A stretch of DNA of 6,223 nt from Bacteroidales bacterium. Its GTDB lineage: Bacteria > Bacteroidota > Bacteroidia > Bacteroidales > UBA932. How positions within the stretch are numbered: the first letter of the stretch is position 1; every line of letters begins with the position of its first letter. This document shows positions 4,883 through 6,223 of the stretch, piece after piece. The translations under genes were made by a program, and so were the position numbers. The notes beneath the pieces are model-generated. The model saw only the letters and a list, made by a program, of their open reading frames with translations, did no database searches and had not been told where the DNA came from. Location: the NCBI GenBank assembly GCA_017554135.1, contig JAFZIX010000235.1, forward strand, positions 1-6,223, written 5' to 3'.

Positions 4883-6223
4883 ATGAAAAAACTGATAATC
4901 ATTTTCTCGGCCGCACTGCTGGTGTGCAGCACCGCAAACGGTCAGGCACTGCTCCGTAATCTGGGCGAGCGTGCGAAAAATGCAGTAGAGAACAAGATCG
5001 GGCAGAATGTAGAGAAATCTATGTCCGGCGTGGTCGACAAGGCCGGCAAGAAAGCCGATGAAAAGATCAATGCCAAAAAGGGAAAGACGCAGGGCGGAGA
5101 GACTGCCGGTCAAGCCGGCAGTGACGCTTCCGTCAAACCCGGCGCCGACCGGGTTTCTGCCTGGACTTGCGAGGAGTGCGGAAAGGCCGGCAATACCGGC
5201 AAGTTCTGCAGCGACTGCGGTGCCAAGAAACCTGGCGCAGAAGCTGCCAAACCCGCTCCCAAGGCTAATGCCTGGACTTGCGAGGAGTGCGGAAAGGCCG
5301 GCAATACTGGTAAGTTCTGCGATGACTGCGGAGCAAAAATGCCTGTAGCAGGAGCTGCGCCCGCGGTTGAGGAAGAAAGACCGGCTCCGAAGGCCGCTCC
5401 CAAGCCCGCACCTAAGAAGCAGACGTCCAGCAACTATGCGAAGTCCGACTTTGTGCCGGGAGATGAGATTTTCTTCGAGGATACATTTGAAAATGAGCAG
5501 ATGGGAGAGTTCCCTGCTCAGTGGGATTTGATGTCCGGTTACGCCGAAGTGGGATCCGTGGACGGACGTAAGGTGATTGCCTTTACGGATGACGGATTTG
5601 CCGAAATACAGCCCCTGATGAATGACCAGCAGCACTTCCTGCCAGACGTGTTCACGCTGGAATTCGATATGTATTTGCAGACAGGCGACGGCCTGGGCGG
5701 GGACGAACTGGAAATCGCCTTTGGCAACCCGGACCTTCCCAACTGGAACGGCCGCGTTGAGTATGTAGTTGTCTCGTTCCGCGACGACGGCTATTCCCGC
5801 TACGGCTGGACCGTTCAAAAGCCTAACGGGGGCGATGACATCACTGGCGAAAAGCTCCTGAGCCTCGACGAGAGCGGCACCCCTCTGAAGGACGGCTGGA
5901 ATCACTTTGCCTTCTCGTTCAACAAGCGCGCTTTCAAGGGCTATGTGAACGGTGTACGGGTAATGAGCGTACCCACCGCCAAAGTGCCTTCGCATTTCTG
6001 GTTCAATCATGGCGGTCAATACAAATATGCCTGCATCTCCAACGTCCGTCTGGCCAAGGGAGCCGTTCCGCTGTATGACCGCCTCTCCAGTGACGGCAAG
6101 ATCATCACCTATGCCATCACCTTCGAGACCGGCAAGGCCGACCTCAAGCCCGAATCCATGGTGGAAATCAACCGCATTGCCAAGCTGATGCAGGAGAACC
6201 CCGGCATTGAATTCGAGGTGCAG
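4883..6223 (+). CDS. Exported OmpA-family protein with two zinc ribbons (C-terminus beyond window)
   Basis: The frame is open for 447 codons to the window edge. Residues 1-20 are a signal peptide with likely cleavage after ANG, leaving Gln21. Cys15 lacks a proper lipobox, so it is probably not a lipoprotein. Residues 22-66 form a charged amphipathic helix. Two zinc ribbons follow, C96-C99-C109-C112 and C133-C136-C146-C149, each CxxC-x9-CxxC. A Pro/Ala/Lys linker runs to about 185. Residues about 190-395 look like a jelly-roll (LamG-like) domain, from DEIFFEDTFENEQMGEFPAQ to a concluding strand ACISNVRLAKG. From about 405, AITFETGKADLKPESM begins an OmpA-type peptidoglycan-binding domain whose rest is outside. 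Periplasmic or outer-membrane anchoring to peptidoglycan is inferred. Helix, jelly roll and OmpA domain form a recognisable Bacteroidetes architecture, and the zinc ribbons are the odd part. Confidence 0.88.
   Translation, partial: MKKLIIIFSAALLVCSTANGQALLRNLGERAKNAVENKIGQNVEKSMSGVVDKAGKKADEKINAKKGKTQGGETAGQAGSDASVKPGADRVSAWTCEECGKAGNTGKFCSDCGAKKPGAEAAKPAPKANAWTCEECGKAGNTGKFCDDCGAKMPVAGAAPAVEEERPAPKAAPKPAPKKQTSSNYAKSDFVPGDEIFFEDTFENEQMGEFPAQWDLMSGYAEVGSVDGRKVIAFTDDGFAEIQPLMNDQQHFLPDVFTLEFDMYLQTGDGLGGDELEIAFGNPDLPNWNGRVEYVVVSFRDDGYSRYGWTVQKPNGGDDITGEKLLSLDESGTPLKDGWNHFAFSFNKRAFKGYVNGVRVMSVPTAKVPSHFWFNHGGQYKYACISNVRLAKGAVPLYDRLSSDGKIITYAITFETGKADLKPESMVEINRIAKLMQENPGIEFEVQ
5158..5345 (+). repeat. 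Tandem duplication encoding the two zinc ribbons
   Basis: The 39 bases at 5158-5196 are identical to 5269-5307, and similarity continues through the second CxxC pair of each unit. The period is 111 bp (37 codons), so the reading frame is kept. The units encode WTCEECGKAGNTGKFC followed by SDCG or DDCG and a PAPK-type linker. The differences after the identical stretch are mostly at third codon positions, which suggests a fairly recent duplication or gene conversion under protein-level constraint. Confidence 0.9.

Noticed and set aside
4868..6019. Minus-strand open frame of 383 codons opposite the OmpA-family gene
   Set aside because: The plus strand has a signal peptide, zinc ribbons and an OmpA start in one frame. 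The antisense product has low-complexity leucine/serine/glycine repeats that mirror the ribbon duplication.

Overview
The window looks like chromosomal DNA of a moderately GC-rich member of the Bacteroidales; the genus cannot be fixed from the sequence. The clues are a lipoprotein built from BACON domains with a SusE/SusF-like module, a Bacteroidetes-type exported OmpA protein, and promoters of the TAnnTTTG (-7) class instead of a TTGACA/TATAAT pattern. I see no mobile element, CRISPR array, tRNA or rRNA.

Layout from left to right: (1) 1-1740, minus strand, a surface lipoprotein that runs off the left edge: a lipobox, five BACON domains and a SusE/SusF-like carbohydrate-binding module nested inside the fourth BACON. 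(2) 1741-1984, a divergent intergenic region with promoter boxes on both strands, a GC-rich stretch that looks like a small or decayed minus-strand reading frame, and a hairpin between the pyrG promoter and its start codon. (3) 1985-3601, plus strand, complete pyrG (CTP synthase). (4) 3565-4746, minus strand, a secreted TPR-repeat protein whose 3' end overlaps the 3' end of pyrG by 37 bp. (5) 4747-4882, a divergent intergenic region with a small perfect hairpin and a promoter box on each side. (6) 4883-6223, plus strand, an exported OmpA-family protein that runs off the right edge: signal peptide, amphipathic helix, two tandem zinc ribbons, a jelly-roll domain and the start of an OmpA domain.

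The four genes do not form one operon, because every neighbouring pair is divergent or convergent. Three products are envelope proteins (surface glycan binding, a periplasmic TPR scaffold, peptidoglycan or outer-membrane association). pyrG is cytosolic housekeeping metabolism. No shared pathway is evident.

The most interesting signals are the pyrG leader, the nested carbohydrate-binding module and the zinc ribbons. The pyrG leader has a C-run at the predicted transcription start that forms one arm of a hairpin ending 3 nt before the ATG. This resembles the CTP-sensing start-site switch of enterobacterial pyrC and pyrD. The carbohydrate-binding module is inserted in a loop of a BACON repeat. 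The zinc ribbons are duplicated inside a protein that is exported.
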